This document shows, in pieces, positions 30,692-38,614 of a stretch of 38,614 bases of DNA. Location: positions 1 through 38,614 of the forward strand of contig NZ_ASSD01000003.1 of the NCBI RefSeq assembly GCF_000520715.1, given 5' to 3'. The DNA is from Paenibacillus zanthoxyli JH29 (GTDB lineage: Bacteria > Bacillota > Bacilli > Paenibacillales > Paenibacillaceae). Each line of letters begins with the position of its first letter. Within the stretch, counting starts at the first letter, position 1. The notes beneath the pieces were generated by a model that was not told the DNA's origin, ran no database searches, and saw only the letters and a list, made by a program, of their open reading frames with translations. Made by a program: the position numbers and the translations under genes.

Positions 30692-31576
30692 TCATGCCCC
30701 GAAATAATTGATGATATAATTCTTGAATTGTTTAACAACCTGGGGTAAATACCGACCTTTGACAAAGGATAGAGCTGTTGTTCGGTTACAAACAGGTTCC
30801 TTTATATGGAGAGGAACGGGTTTCGTAATCAGCAGTTGACTCCAGTGATTCCATTGTGGTATTGGAAGTAAAGTTACTCCCAGGTCGTAGTTTACCATAT
30901 CTAACAAGTCTGCTATCATACAACTCTCAAATATAATATTGGGAGTAAAACCAGCTTGATTGCAAAGCTTTTTTGTTAAATTCCATTTGCCTAATCCCTC
31001 CTTCAAGCTGATAAATGGTTCATTGGCTGCTTCAATAAGATTAATGCTTTTAAAGCTTGCAAACTTGTGTCTTTGAGAAACCATTAAAAATATTTCTTCC
31101 GTCACTAGCGGAATGCATTCTATGTGCTCACCTTCAATGGGAGGTGAAGAAATAGAAAAATGAGCATCGCCGTTTTGCAACTGTTGCTGCATCTCCATTG
31201 TTGAACCGGTTGCTTGACGAAAGCTTATATGAGGATATAGTTTAAAAAAATCTTGAAGAAGTGCCGGGAATAGAGAAAAGCAGTTTGAAGCTATAGAAAT
31301 CTCCAGATTTTCATGCCCAATCATATCGGATAACTCTCGTTTTCCATCCTCTATCTCAAGAAATATCTTTTCTACTCTGTGAAGAAATACTCTGCCAAAC
31401 TTGTTAAGCTTGATTTGTCGGCCTTGACGGTCAAACAAGCAAACACCCAAATCCGCTTCTAAACGGGCAATAACCTTGCTTAAAGTCGGTTGTGCAATAT
31501 GAAGCTCATCAGCCGCATGGGTCATATGTTCATGCTTGGCAACCATTTGGAAATATTTCAATTGAAGCAGGTCCAT
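30692..31576 (-). CDS. LysR-family transcriptional regulator
   Basis: 294 residues, the normal LysR length. The N-terminal helix-turn-helix is clear (LLQLKYFQMVAKHEHMTHAA, then AQPTLSKVIARLEADLGVCL and LFDRQGRQIKLNKFG). The rest is the periplasmic-binding-protein-like sensor (SIASNCFSLFPALLQDFFKL, FFKLYPHISFRQATGS). It is divergent from asnB, with 132 bases between the start codons, the usual layout for a LysR protein and its target. The ligand is unknown. The pair is more AT-rich than the flanking operons. Confidence 0.92.
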   Translation of the reverse strand: MDLLQLKYFQMVAKHEHMTHAADELHIAQPTLSKVIARLEADLGVCLFDRQGRQIKLNKFGRVFLHRVEKIFLEIEDGKRELSDMIGHENLEISIASNCFSLFPALLQDFFKLYPHISFRQATGSTMEMQQQLQNGDAHFSISSPPIEGEHIECIPLVTEEIFLMVSQRHKFASFKSINLIEAANEPFISLKEGLGKWNLTKKLCNQAGFTPNIIFESCMIADLLDMVNYDLGVTLLPIPQWNHWSQLLITKPVPLHIKEPVCNRTTALSFVKGRYLPQVVKQFKNYIINYFGA

Positions 31577-31708
31577 GTATTGTTATTCTCCTTCATTAAT
31601 AGTTATCAAGCTATCTATATATGAATACTATATATTTGTTATTCAGGATATATGATACTAATATAATATATAGTTCCAGAAATTAAAAATCATGAAGGAG
31701 GGATTTTT
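31577..31708. promoter_or_regulatory. lysR-asnB divergent control region
   Basis: For asnB there is a consensus -10 TATAAT at 31662-31667 with TTATTC 17 bases upstream, a poor -35. Overlapping AT-rich dyads (ATATAT around 31617-31637, and ACTATATAT/ATATATAGT arms) lie upstream, as expected for a LysR site. A GAAGGAGGG site precedes the asnB ATG. Confidence 0.5.
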
Positions 31709-33628
31709 ATGTGCGGTATTTTTGGGCATTATTGCGATGTGGGAAATGTAGAAATGGAAACATTAGAAAAGGCCACTGCAACTTTATTTCATCGTGGACC
31801 GGATGGAAGACGAATTTGGATATCTGAGGATAGAAAAGTGGGTCTGGGGCATACAAGGCTTAGTATTATAGATCTTGAAGGCGGAAATCAACCGCTTGAA
31901 AATGAAGACGGAAGAGTTCACGCTGTTGTGAATGGGGAGATTTACGATTTCGAGAGAATACGGGGCGAGCTTCAAGCAAAGGGACATCGCTTTAAAACAG
32001 CATCAGACAGTGAAATATTAATTCACCTTTATGAAGAAAAAGGGCTGGATGCTTTACAAGAGTTACGAGGGGAGTATGCCTTTATCATATGGGATTCTAA
32101 AAATGAAAGATTGATTGCAGCGAGAGATCGTTTTGGAGTTAAACCGCTATATTATTCATTTCACCAGGGCGCATTATTTTTAGCTTCGGAAATAAAAGCA
32201 CTTTTAGCAGCAGGAGTACCCGCTCAATGGGATGAGGAGAGCTTTTATATTTCGTGTCACTTTGGGTTTACGCCTATGCAAGAACGTTCGCTCATTAAAG
32301 GGGTTTTTCAGATTCCGCCTGGACATGTTATGGTAGCAACAAAATATCAACATCGCATTTACCGTTACTGGGACTTTAATTACCCACTAAAAGAAATGCA
32401 TAACAATCGTTTGGGCGATGAAGAAGCTATTGAAATGTTTAGAAATTATTTTGAAGAAGCCGTGAAGTTGCGCTTACGCGCAGACGTTCCGGTAGGGGTA
32501 TATCTCAGCGGCGGACTGGATTCGTGCTCGATCCTTGGTACGGTTGCCAAATTCAGAGGAAGCGGCATAAAAGCTTTTACTATAGGGTTTGAAGAAGCAC
32601 TCTATGACGAATCTGCAATCGCTAAAGAAATGGCGGAGTTTACCGGAGCAGAGTTTAGTCCATGTTATGTAACGCAACAATCTCTAGCGGATAATTTTGT
32701 GGCATCGATACGGCATTGTGAAAACGTTATTCCAAACCCGAATTCTGTAGCCAAGTTTATGCTTAGCAAGTTAGTTAGAGATTCCGGGTACAAGGTCGTT
32801 TTGACCGGTGAGGGGTCTGACGAAATATTGGCCGGATATTCTCATTTCCGTCAAGATTTGCTGCTTTATACAGAAGATCATGGAAGTCAAAATAGTATTC
32901 AAGATTCTCTTAAAGAATTAAAGAGAAAAAATTTCTTTTCGCTGGACTTATCTTCAAATGAGGTTATTGATGATAATGCCATAAATCGGCGCCTCGGTTA
33001 TGTACCTTCCTGGATTAAATTAAGAATTACAAGTTCTAATAAACCTAAAAGTTTACTTTCAAATCAAATGAAGGCCAAATACTCTGAACTTGATGCCTAT
33101 AGCACATTCCTAGATGATCTGGACGTAAAAAACCAACTCCACGGGCGGCATATATTAAATCAATCCTTGTATCTTTGGTCCAAGATGTTGTTGCCCAACT
33201 ACCTATTAAGCAGTCTTGGTGATCGCATGGAAATGGCGCATAGCGTTGAAGGAAGAGTTCCGTTCCTGGATCACGAGTTGGTGCAATTTGCGACAACACT
33301 TCCGATATCCCTTAAAATACGGAATATGACTGAAAAATTTATTTTGCGTGAAGCGGCTCATCCTGTAATAACGAATACCATTTACGAACGGCAAAAGCAT
33401 CCTTTTGTTGCGCCCTCTGCGAAAAAAACAGAGGAACCATTGTTTATATTTTTTCGTGAATATATTAGTGATTATTTGCATGAGCTGCCGTTTTTCGATA
33501 AGCAGAAGGTTGCCGAACTACTTGCGACTATTGAGGATGTTCCATCGCAGGAAAGGGAAGAAACTGATGCAACTATCATGATGCTTGCAAGCATTACAGC
33601 TTTACAAGAACAATTTGGATTGAGATAG
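31709..33628 (+). CDS. asnB: glutamine-hydrolysing asparagine synthetase
   Basis: 639 residues. The N-terminal class II amidotransferase domain starts MCGIFGHYCD, with catalytic Cys2 after Met removal, and has LFHRGPDGRRIW, LGHTRLSIIDLEGGNQPL and NGEIYDFERIRGEL. The synthetase domain has the PP-motif VYLSGGLDSCSILG, VLTGEGSDEILAGYSHFRQD and VEGRVPFLDHELVQFA. It is the length of AsnB/AsnO-type enzymes (about 630). It converts aspartate to asparagine with glutamine and ATP. Natural-product amidotransferases look similar, but no biosynthetic genes are nearby, so a housekeeping role under LysR control is the simpler reading. It is AT-rich relative to the window. Confidence 0.92.
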   Translation: MCGIFGHYCDVGNVEMETLEKATATLFHRGPDGRRIWISEDRKVGLGHTRLSIIDLEGGNQPLENEDGRVHAVVNGEIYDFERIRGELQAKGHRFKTASDSEILIHLYEEKGLDALQELRGEYAFIIWDSKNERLIAARDRFGVKPLYYSFHQGALFLASEIKALLAAGVPAQWDEESFYISCHFGFTPMQERSLIKGVFQIPPGHVMVATKYQHRIYRYWDFNYPLKEMHNNRLGDEEAIEMFRNYFEEAVKLRLRADVPVGVYLSGGLDSCSILGTVAKFRGSGIKAFTIGFEEALYDESAIAKEMAEFTGAEFSPCYVTQQSLADNFVASIRHCENVIPNPNSVAKFMLSKLVRDSGYKVVLTGEGSDEILAGYSHFRQDLLLYTEDHGSQNSIQDSLKELKRKNFFSLDLSSNEVIDDNAINRRLGYVPSWIKLRITSSNKPKSLLSNQMKAKYSELDAYSTFLDDLDVKNQLHGRHILNQSLYLWSKMLLPNYLLSSLGDRMEMAHSVEGRVPFLDHELVQFATTLPISLKIRNMTEKFILREAAHPVITNTIYERQKHPFVAPSAKKTEEPLFIFFREYISDYLHELPFFDKQKVAELLATIEDVPSQEREETDATIMMLASITALQEQFGLR

Positions 33629-33639
33629 CGGCTCTAGCC

Positions 33640-34290
33640 GATCCAATACAAGCAACCTCGACTGATCCCTCATCTCCTTCGGAACAGATTGGTGAACGTA
33701 ACAAACGCTACTCCAGAATTGCAGAACAGAATCAATTAGCTCTTCTCTGGCCATTGCATTTGCAGATGAACGGAGTCGGCAGTCTGTCCTCGTCCGGGAC
33801 TTAGAATCCGGGTGGCATCCTCAAGGGGACGAAGCCAGCGCTTCACCGACTCATATTGAGGGTGGAAGGTGTCGAGTTTGTCGAATAGTTTTAACAGTTT
33901 CCCGCTGAATCGGAGCCCACTTTTTTAGAACATTGTTTCAGCGATTGTCAGGCAAAATGGAACGTACGGCAGCCAGATATTCTATGGTAATCTCGGCTTC
34001 GTCGGAAAATTCGTACTGGACTTGTTTTTTCAATTCACGGATACCACGCAAATTTTTCTTAAGGCCTGTCTTCAGCCTTCGGTCGAGCTCCATGACAGGC
34101 CTGGAATATCCTTTAGGTTGTGGTACTGACAGTACTGGTATAGGATGTCCGGCCACACTCCAGGACATTGCCAGACGGATGGAATGTTGGCCATCGCTGA
34201 CGAGTTCAATCACGGGAACCCCAACTGTTCACCGGCTTGAGTTGACGCTTCAATTCTTCCGCGCTGCCGCTACGTAGTTTTTTTGCAGAA
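33640..34290 (-). mobile_element. degenerate DDE transposase remnant
   Basis: No intact gene lies here. Joining minus-strand frames gives a transposase: SAEELKRQLKPV, then GVPVIELVSDGQHSIRLAMS, then in a second frame YQYCQYHNLKDI, then back to RPVMELDRRLKTGLKKNLRG and IRELKKQVQYEFSDEAEITI ending EYLAAVRSILPDN. A third frame adds LKLFDKLDTFHPQYESVKRW. SDGQHSIR, CQYHxLKDI, DRxxKxxLKKxxRGIR and EAExxxxYxAAVRS are features I know from a family of DDE transposases. At least three frameshifts and stops are present. The N-terminal third is absent or lies under the neighbouring gene. No terminal repeats were found. Confidence 0.7.
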
Positions 34291-34299
34291 TCCCCTTAT

Positions 34300-36105
34300 T
34301 TAAAATAACAAACCCTGCGAGTAATTCTCTCCCTCCAGCATGTCGTACTCCACTAAATGGTAATCGTCCAACAGCGCCTGCTGCTCCGCGTTCAATCCGG
34401 GAACAACGCCGGACGGCCCGATCAGCACATTTTTGCTCAAGCCTGGAAGCTCCGATTTCACCTTGTCCAACAGCTTGTAATAGGCCGGCAGCTTCTGCCC
34501 CGAAAGCTCAAAGACCGTCGGCCCGATAAAAGCGGGGCTGAGAGTACCCACCGGCTGCTTGCCGATATCGAAATTGGCCATATAAAGCAGCTTCGTCTCA
34601 TGCTTCAGCCTAGGATTCGTATCCCAGCCCGCCTGCTTATAGATGTCCCCTGACAGCGCCGGAAGATGGTCGCCCCAGAATACGACAATCGTAGGCCGCT
34701 TCAACGACTTCAGCTCCTCGGCAAGATAGGCGAGCGCCTCATCGGTCAGCTTCGTATCCTGGACATACGTCTCAAGCTCGTCCTTCCGGTCGGGCGTAGC
34801 GCCGCTAACCGTTACCGTATTCGGCCCGTTATGGCCTTTGACGAACGGAAAATGATTCTGCATCGTAACCAAATGCAGGAACGTCGGCTGATCGGAGCTG
34901 TCCAGCTCACGCACCGCCTCTTTGACGGCGGCCATATCGGAGATATATCCGTCCGGCGTGATGCGCTGAGCATTCGTCATTTGATCCTGATCTGTAAACT
35001 GGTCGAACCCGAGAATAGGGTACACTTTGTTCCGGTTGTAGAACGTCTCATCGAACGGATGAAGCGCCAGCGCCCGGTATCCCCGGTCTTTGAGGATGCT
35101 GACGATCGAGGGCAGCGAGGACATTTTCACGATCCGCTGCTGGTAAGGAATGGAGCCGTCTTTGAGAAAATACATTGACAGGCCCGTCAGCGCTTCAAAT
35201 TCGATATTGGCCGTATTGCCGCCAAATTCGGGTGACAACATGTAGCCGGACGGCGTATTTTTTTCCTCCTGATGGATGAATTTCAAAGGATCTTCACTAA
35301 AAGTAAATGTAGGAAGACGTGTCGGGTCAAAAAAGGCTTCGTCCATCATGTACAAGATATTTGGTGACTCGGCTGGCGCTGCCGCAGTACTATTGCCTGG
35401 AAGTGCGCTGTATTTTTCAGCGATCTTGGTGATGGCTTCCTTGCTGTAATTGTCCGGTTTCTCCATCAGATTCTGCTTCAGATTGCCTGTAAAAGCGAAT
35501 AAAAATCCATTCTGTGTATAATTCACTTTCTGGTTCCAGTAAATATTCTGATAGTGGATGGAGGTTGCAAGCGTCGACTGGCCGCCGACCACCAGGATAA
35601 ACCCGGCAATCATGATTGCGGAAATCATCGTAAAACCCGCCCGCAGCGGCAGCCCGATTCTGATCTTAGGAAGCTTGCGCAGCAGATAGATCAGCCCGGC
35701 AATGAGCACCACAGCCAGCACAAGCGCGAGCGGCGAAATCATGCCATTGGTAATCTTGCTCATCTCCCCCGCATTTTTGACCAGCATCAGGTCCCACGGA
35801 AACAGCGGTTCCCCCGTCGTTGCCAGCTTTTTATAATCAGCGATGCCCAGAATGACACACGCGACGAAGGCTATTAAGGGACCTATATACAAATTCGGAA
35901 TAACCGCAGCAAAAGCAAGCAGCACGAAGAAAAAGAACAGGCTGCCGGCCGCATACAGCCAGTAATACCGCGATATCCATGCGAAAACGCTTCCGATATC
36001 CATGCCAAACGTAGCGGCCTGCATGATGAAGTTCAGTACAAATCCACCGATCAAAAAAGACAGCAGCATGATTCCCAACCGTTTGCCAGGCATATAATGA
36101 CGCAC
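34300..36105 (-). CDS. LtaS-like phosphoglycerol transferase
   Basis: 601 residues. Five membrane helices occupy residues about 10-180 (IMLLSFLIGGFVLNFIMQAA, SLFFFFVLLAFAAVIPNLYI, LIAFVACVILGIA, LALVLAVVLIAGLIYLL, AGFTMISAIMIAGFILVVGG). The external sulfatase-like domain has ILYMMDEAFFDPTRL (metal site), catalytic Thr near residue 297 in GGNTANIEFEALTG, PTFLHLVTMQNHFPF and VVFWGDHLPALSG. These enzymes polymerise or modify lipoteichoic acid, or transfer phosphoglycerol. MMDEAF, where the family has MSEAF or MSESF, is a small change. GTG 36105 after GAGGAGAGGG is chosen; an in-frame ATG four codons later is possible. It follows a terminator, so it is transcribed separately from the amidohydrolase genes. 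Confidence 0.9.
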   Translation of the reverse strand: MRHYMPGKRLGIMLLSFLIGGFVLNFIMQAATFGMDIGSVFAWISRYYWLYAAGSLFFFFVLLAFAAVIPNLYIGPLIAFVACVILGIADYKKLATTGEPLFPWDLMLVKNAGEMSKITNGMISPLALVLAVVLIAGLIYLLRKLPKIRIGLPLRAGFTMISAIMIAGFILVVGGQSTLATSIHYQNIYWNQKVNYTQNGFLFAFTGNLKQNLMEKPDNYSKEAITKIAEKYSALPGNSTAAAPAESPNILYMMDEAFFDPTRLPTFTFSEDPLKFIHQEEKNTPSGYMLSPEFGGNTANIEFEALTGLSMYFLKDGSIPYQQRIVKMSSLPSIVSILKDRGYRALALHPFDETFYNRNKVYPILGFDQFTDQDQMTNAQRITPDGYISDMAAVKEAVRELDSSDQPTFLHLVTMQNHFPFVKGHNGPNTVTVSGATPDRKDELETYVQDTKLTDEALAYLAEELKSLKRPTIVVFWGDHLPALSGDIYKQAGWDTNPRLKHETKLLYMANFDIGKQPVGTLSPAFIGPTVFELSGQKLPAYYKLLDKVKSELPGLSKNVLIGPSGVVPGLNAEQQALLDDYHLVEYDMLEGENYSQGLLF

Positions 36106-36176
36106 CCTTACCCTCTCCTCGGTTTATATAGGCAAACATTATACGCCTGATTCCTTAAAAAAAGCTTAAAGTTAAC

Positions 36177-36213
36177 AAAAAAACCACATTCGGATAACAC
36201 CATCCGAATATGG
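36177..36213 (-). terminator. terminator after the amidohydrolase gene
   Basis: On the minus strand CCATATTCGGAT and ATCCGAATGTGG (36202-36213 and 36184-36195) pair over 12 positions with one wobble and a 6-base loop, followed by T7. Confidence 0.9.
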
Positions 36214-36238
36214 CTATGAAATAATCCATCAAACCCCA

Positions 36239-37573
36239 TCATGTGCCGAATTTTTTTACCCACTTGCTTAAAAGATCATTGATTTTCTGGACGATTGCCG
36301 ATTCCGATATCGCAAGAAGCCGGCCGCCGCCGACTACGATTTTGCCGTCAACCACCACATCCTTGATTGCGGTCGGCTGCATGGAATACACGATATTGGC
36401 GAACAGCTCGGTGGCGGGTGACAGTGATAGATCATTCAGGTCCACGGAGACAAAATCCGCATAATTTCCCGGCCGGATGTCCCCTGTGGGAAGCCGCAGC
36501 AGCTCGCCGCCAGCTTGGGTGCCCATACGAAAGACCTGCCCGGCGTTAATGCAGGTACCGTCCAGCCTGGATACTTTCTGGAGCAAGGAGCACATTCTGA
36601 TCTCCTCAAAAACGCTGATCCGGTTGTTGCTGCAAGCACCGTCCGTACCTAACGATACCCGTACACCCGCCGCGAGCAGGCCGGGAATATTCGTAACGCC
36701 GTCCGATAAGAACATATTGCTGGAAGGACAGTAAGCCAGCCCCGCGCGTTTCTCTCCCAGCAGGCGGATCTCGGGCTCCTCCAGCCACACCAGGTGGACA
36801 GCGATCATCCGTTCATCCAGGACGCCGAGCTTATTCAGATAATGAACCGTCCGCAGCCCGTATTTGGCAAGCGTCTCCTCTACCTCAAACGGCTCCTCCG
36901 CAACATGAATATGAAAAGGCGTATCCAGCTCCACAGCGAGCTTGTAACCGGCCTGGATCATCTCCGGCGAAGCGGCGTGAGGGCTATGCGGCGCAGGGTG
37001 GACGGTCACCATTGGATTTCCCTGATATTTTACAGCTAACTCACGGGTACGCTTGACCGCATCCGGCACCGTTTCCCGGTAGCTTGCCGGAGCTCCGTCC
37101 CAATCATACATCGTCCTCGCCAGTACAAGCCGAATCCCGAGGTCCTTGGCCGCCTTGATTACGGCTTCGTCCAGGGCATTACCCCCGTCATGCACATAAA
37201 AGAAATCGCTAACCGTCGTCACGCCGTACTTGAGCATTTCGCCAAAGGCTAATAGCGCGCCGGCATATATCGCTTCCTCATCCAAGAGCGGCGTATATTT
37301 GTACAGCGCTTGATCTCTCCACTCCAAAAAAGGCCGGTCCGCCGCGATTCCCCGCAGCAGGCTCTGAAAGGAATGATTATGCGCATTAACCGTACCCGGA
37401 AGTATCGCCTTTCCTGTCCAGTCGATTTGTACCGCTGAATGGTATTTCCTTTCCAACAGCGATTGTTCACCTGTCTCGATGATCCTGCCGCCCTCGGTGT
37501 AAATCGCCCAGTTCTGCCGGAACTGGCCGTCTACATAGACTTGATCTGCTTTGAACAGCTGCTTCAAAGTCAT
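36239..37573 (-). CDS. amidohydrolase/deaminase (SAH or 8-oxoguanine deaminase family)
   Basis: 444 residues. Metal-binding sites are in order: HxH at residues 65 and 67 (TVNAHNHSFQ), VHPAPHSPHAASPE, FHIHVAEEP and Asp in SLGTDGACSNN. This is the TrzN/AtzA-MtaD-SsnA group, which deaminates or dechlorinates purine- or triazine-like rings. HAEEP is replaced by HVAEEP, and the overall pattern best fits purine or nucleobase deaminases. Its ATG overlaps the stop of the upstream M20 gene by four bases (ATGA), so the two are coupled. This supports a joint pathway, likely nucleobase or hydantoin/allantoate breakdown (inference). Confidence 0.88.
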   Translation of the reverse strand: MTLKQLFKADQVYVDGQFRQNWAIYTEGGRIIETGEQSLLERKYHSAVQIDWTGKAILPGTVNAHNHSFQSLLRGIAADRPFLEWRDQALYKYTPLLDEEAIYAGALLAFGEMLKYGVTTVSDFFYVHDGGNALDEAVIKAAKDLGIRLVLARTMYDWDGAPASYRETVPDAVKRTRELAVKYQGNPMVTVHPAPHSPHAASPEMIQAGYKLAVELDTPFHIHVAEEPFEVEETLAKYGLRTVHYLNKLGVLDERMIAVHLVWLEEPEIRLLGEKRAGLAYCPSSNMFLSDGVTNIPGLLAAGVRVSLGTDGACSNNRISVFEEIRMCSLLQKVSRLDGTCINAGQVFRMGTQAGGELLRLPTGDIRPGNYADFVSVDLNDLSLSPATELFANIVYSMQPTAIKDVVVDGKIVVGGGRLLAISESAIVQKINDLLSKWVKKFGT

Positions 37574-38613
37574 CGTCCTCCCGAATCCAGCCTGGAATCC
37601 AAATCCAGCAGCGTGTGCAGCAGAACATTAGCCGCCTGCTCAATGTCGGCGATGCGGCTTTCTTCTTCCGGGCAGTGGCTTTTGCCGCCCACGCTGGGGA
37701 CGAATATCATTCCGCTTCGGGTGATAGAGGCCATATGGGCCGCGTCATGACCGGCCATACTTCCAAGGCGCAGTGATGGAATCCCCAGGAGCTCTGCCTG
37801 CCTTTCGATAGCTTCCATCACTGACCGGTCCATGGGAGAGGGGGCCTGATCCAGGATAACCTTTCGGGTCACAACAGACCGACGCCGTTTCGCCAATAAT
37901 TCGAGCCGAAGATTCCATTCCGTTAAGACCTGCCTAATCTGCTCTTTGGACTCCCCGCGAAACTCGACCAGAAATACCGCTTCCTCCGGAATAATATTAG
38001 GGGCGTTCGCCATGAGGTGAAGCTGCCCGACCGTTCCGACCACCTCGTAGGCAGGAAATGCCCGGCAGATGCTCTCGGCGGCGAGGATCATTTCGGCGGC
38101 TGCGGTCAAAGCATCGTTGCGGTCTTCCATAAGCGTGGTTCCTGCGTGATTGGCTTCTCCCCGCACCGCAACCTCTTCACGGTAGATGCCGGTTATTGAC
38201 GTAACTACGCCGATCGGAATGTTCCGGCTAATCAGGCGCCTTCCCTGCTCAATATGCACCTCGACGAAGGCGCTTATGGATTTCTTCGAAAGCACGGCCC
38301 GCTCAAAGTATTCCGGGCTTCCTCCTGCCTCTGTCAAAGCATCCGTGAGCAGCTTGCCTTCGGGATTCCTCACCCCGATGATCTGCTCCCGTGTGAGCTT
38401 GCCTGCAACAGCCCGGCTGCCGAAGGTGGACAGTCCGAACGGATTCGGTTCCTCTGCGCTGAACGACACCAGTTCGAACGGGTGACGGGTTGCTATCCCT
38501 GCATCATTCAACGTTCTTAATACTTCAAGCGCCATTAACACCCCGAGCGCTCCGTCATACTTTCCGCCGCCCGGAACCGTATCGATATGCGAGCCGCAGA
38601 CGATCGGCGGCGA
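37570..38613 (-). CDS. M20 amidase, N-carbamoyl-amino-acid/allantoate amidohydrolase type, 5' part beyond the window
   Basis: 348 codons visible; the frame is open to the window edge (SPPIVCGSHIDTVPGGGKYD), so the N-terminal 60-80 residues are missing. Metal residues are His in GSHIDTVPGG, Asp in KYDGALGVL, Glu-Glu in SFSAEEPNPFG, His in VEVHIEQGRRL and His near the end (VGGKSHCPEEE). AGHDAAHMASITRSGMIFVP and HAGTTLMEDRNDA are typical of the allantoate/N-carbamoyl-L-amino-acid hydrolase and beta-ureidopropionase family. It removes carbamoyl groups from ring-cleaved nucleobases or hydantoins. The four-base overlap with the amidohydrolase gene indicates an operon, whose first genes are outside the window. 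Confidence 0.9.
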   Translation of the reverse strand, partial: SPPIVCGSHIDTVPGGGKYDGALGVLMALEVLRTLNDAGIATRHPFELVSFSAEEPNPFGLSTFGSRAVAGKLTREQIIGVRNPEGKLLTDALTEAGGSPEYFERAVLSKKSISAFVEVHIEQGRRLISRNIPIGVVTSITGIYREEVAVRGEANHAGTTLMEDRNDALTAAAEMILAAESICRAFPAYEVVGTVGQLHLMANAPNIIPEEAVFLVEFRGESKEQIRQVLTEWNLRLELLAKRRRSVVTRKVILDQAPSPMDRSVMEAIERQAELLGIPSLRLGSMAGHDAAHMASITRSGMIFVPSVGGKSHCPEEESRIADIEQAANVLLHTLLDLDSRLDSGGR

Positions 38614-38614
38614 C

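Noticed and set aside
31709..33628. Antibiotic-type amidotransferase role for asnB
   Set aside because: No peptide or polyketide genes are nearby, and the length and motifs fit ordinary AsnB.
33938..34213. DGQH motif suggesting a DndB/ParB-like DNA-modification protein
   Set aside because: The alternative frame gives CQYHNLKDI at the expected place, and the surrounding residues match DDE transposases, so DGQH is part of the SDGQHSIR block.
34666..35178. 170-codon plus-strand frame inside the LtaS-like gene
   Set aside because: Antisense shadow; composition is Arg/Val/Leu-rich and there is no start signal.
1..38614. CRISPR arrays, tRNA, rRNA, riboswitches
   Set aside because: No repeated spacer pattern, no tRNA-like cloverleaf or rRNA segment, and no T-box or metabolite riboswitch core was noticed by eye; the only leader RNAs seen were the RAT elements.

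Overview
The window looks like chromosome of a Paenibacillus-type member of the Firmicutes. The supporting signs are strong AGGAGG-type ribosome binding sites, frequent TTG and GTG starts, a SacT/SacB/LevB sucrose-levan system very close to that of Bacillus subtilis, a YknXYZ-like exporter, DUF606 (YdcZ) half-transporters and an LtaS-like enzyme. Base composition is mosaic: the HD-hydrolase gene near 5.4-6.0 kb and the lysR-asnB pair near 30.7-33.6 kb are visibly more AT-rich than their neighbours. No rRNA, tRNA or CRISPR array was seen.

Layout. 0-2.4 kb: the start of a MarR regulator gene (cut by the window edge), a YhgE/ABC-2-like membrane protein with a textbook sigma-A promoter and an inverted-repeat operator, and a TetR regulator. 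2.5-3.6 kb: decayed DNA, an araC gene with an N-terminal frameshift run into the tail of an EamA permease gene. 3.7-5.2 kb: a large secreted protein with a glutamine-amidotransferase-like domain. 5.4-6.0 kb: an HD phosphohydrolase. 6.0-10.5 kb (minus): a five-gene operon, HlyD-like adaptor, MacB-type ATPase, MacB-type permease, OmpR-type response regulator and histidine kinase. 10.7-11.4 kb: a small beta/gamma-crystallin protein and two small overlapping ORFs.

11.4-19.4 kb (minus) is the central module: sacP (sucrose PTS EIIBC), sacT (antiterminator), sacB1 and sacB2 (two levansucrases, each behind its own RAT/terminator leader) and levB (endolevanase). Sucrose uptake, sucrose sensing, levan synthesis and levan cleavage therefore sit together. 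The antiterminator is unusual: both PRD2 phospho-acceptor histidines are replaced (Gln207, Glu269), while both PRD1 histidines remain.

19.7-24.9 kb: a HAD hydrolase, a lipoprotein phosphodiesterase of the alkaline phosphatase superfamily, a SAM methyltransferase, a cardiolipin synthase, and a truncated Nudix gene joined to a gene fragment. 24.9-26.6 kb (minus): a Crp/Fnr-type regulator between two DUF606 half-transporters, with a perfect 14-bp palindrome upstream. 27-30.2 kb (minus): a three-gene siroheme-dependent heme cluster (AhbC-like, AhbD-like, fused AhbA-AhbB). 30.3-34.3 kb: an aldo-keto reductase pseudogene, a divergent LysR/asparagine synthetase pair, and a multiply frameshifted transposase remnant. 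34.3-38.6 kb (minus): an LtaS-like phosphoglycerol transferase, then an amidohydrolase and an M20 amidase (cut by the window edge) in an overlapping pair.

Gene decay recurs at the borders between intact operons (araC/EamA, Nudix/fragment, aldo-keto reductase, transposase).
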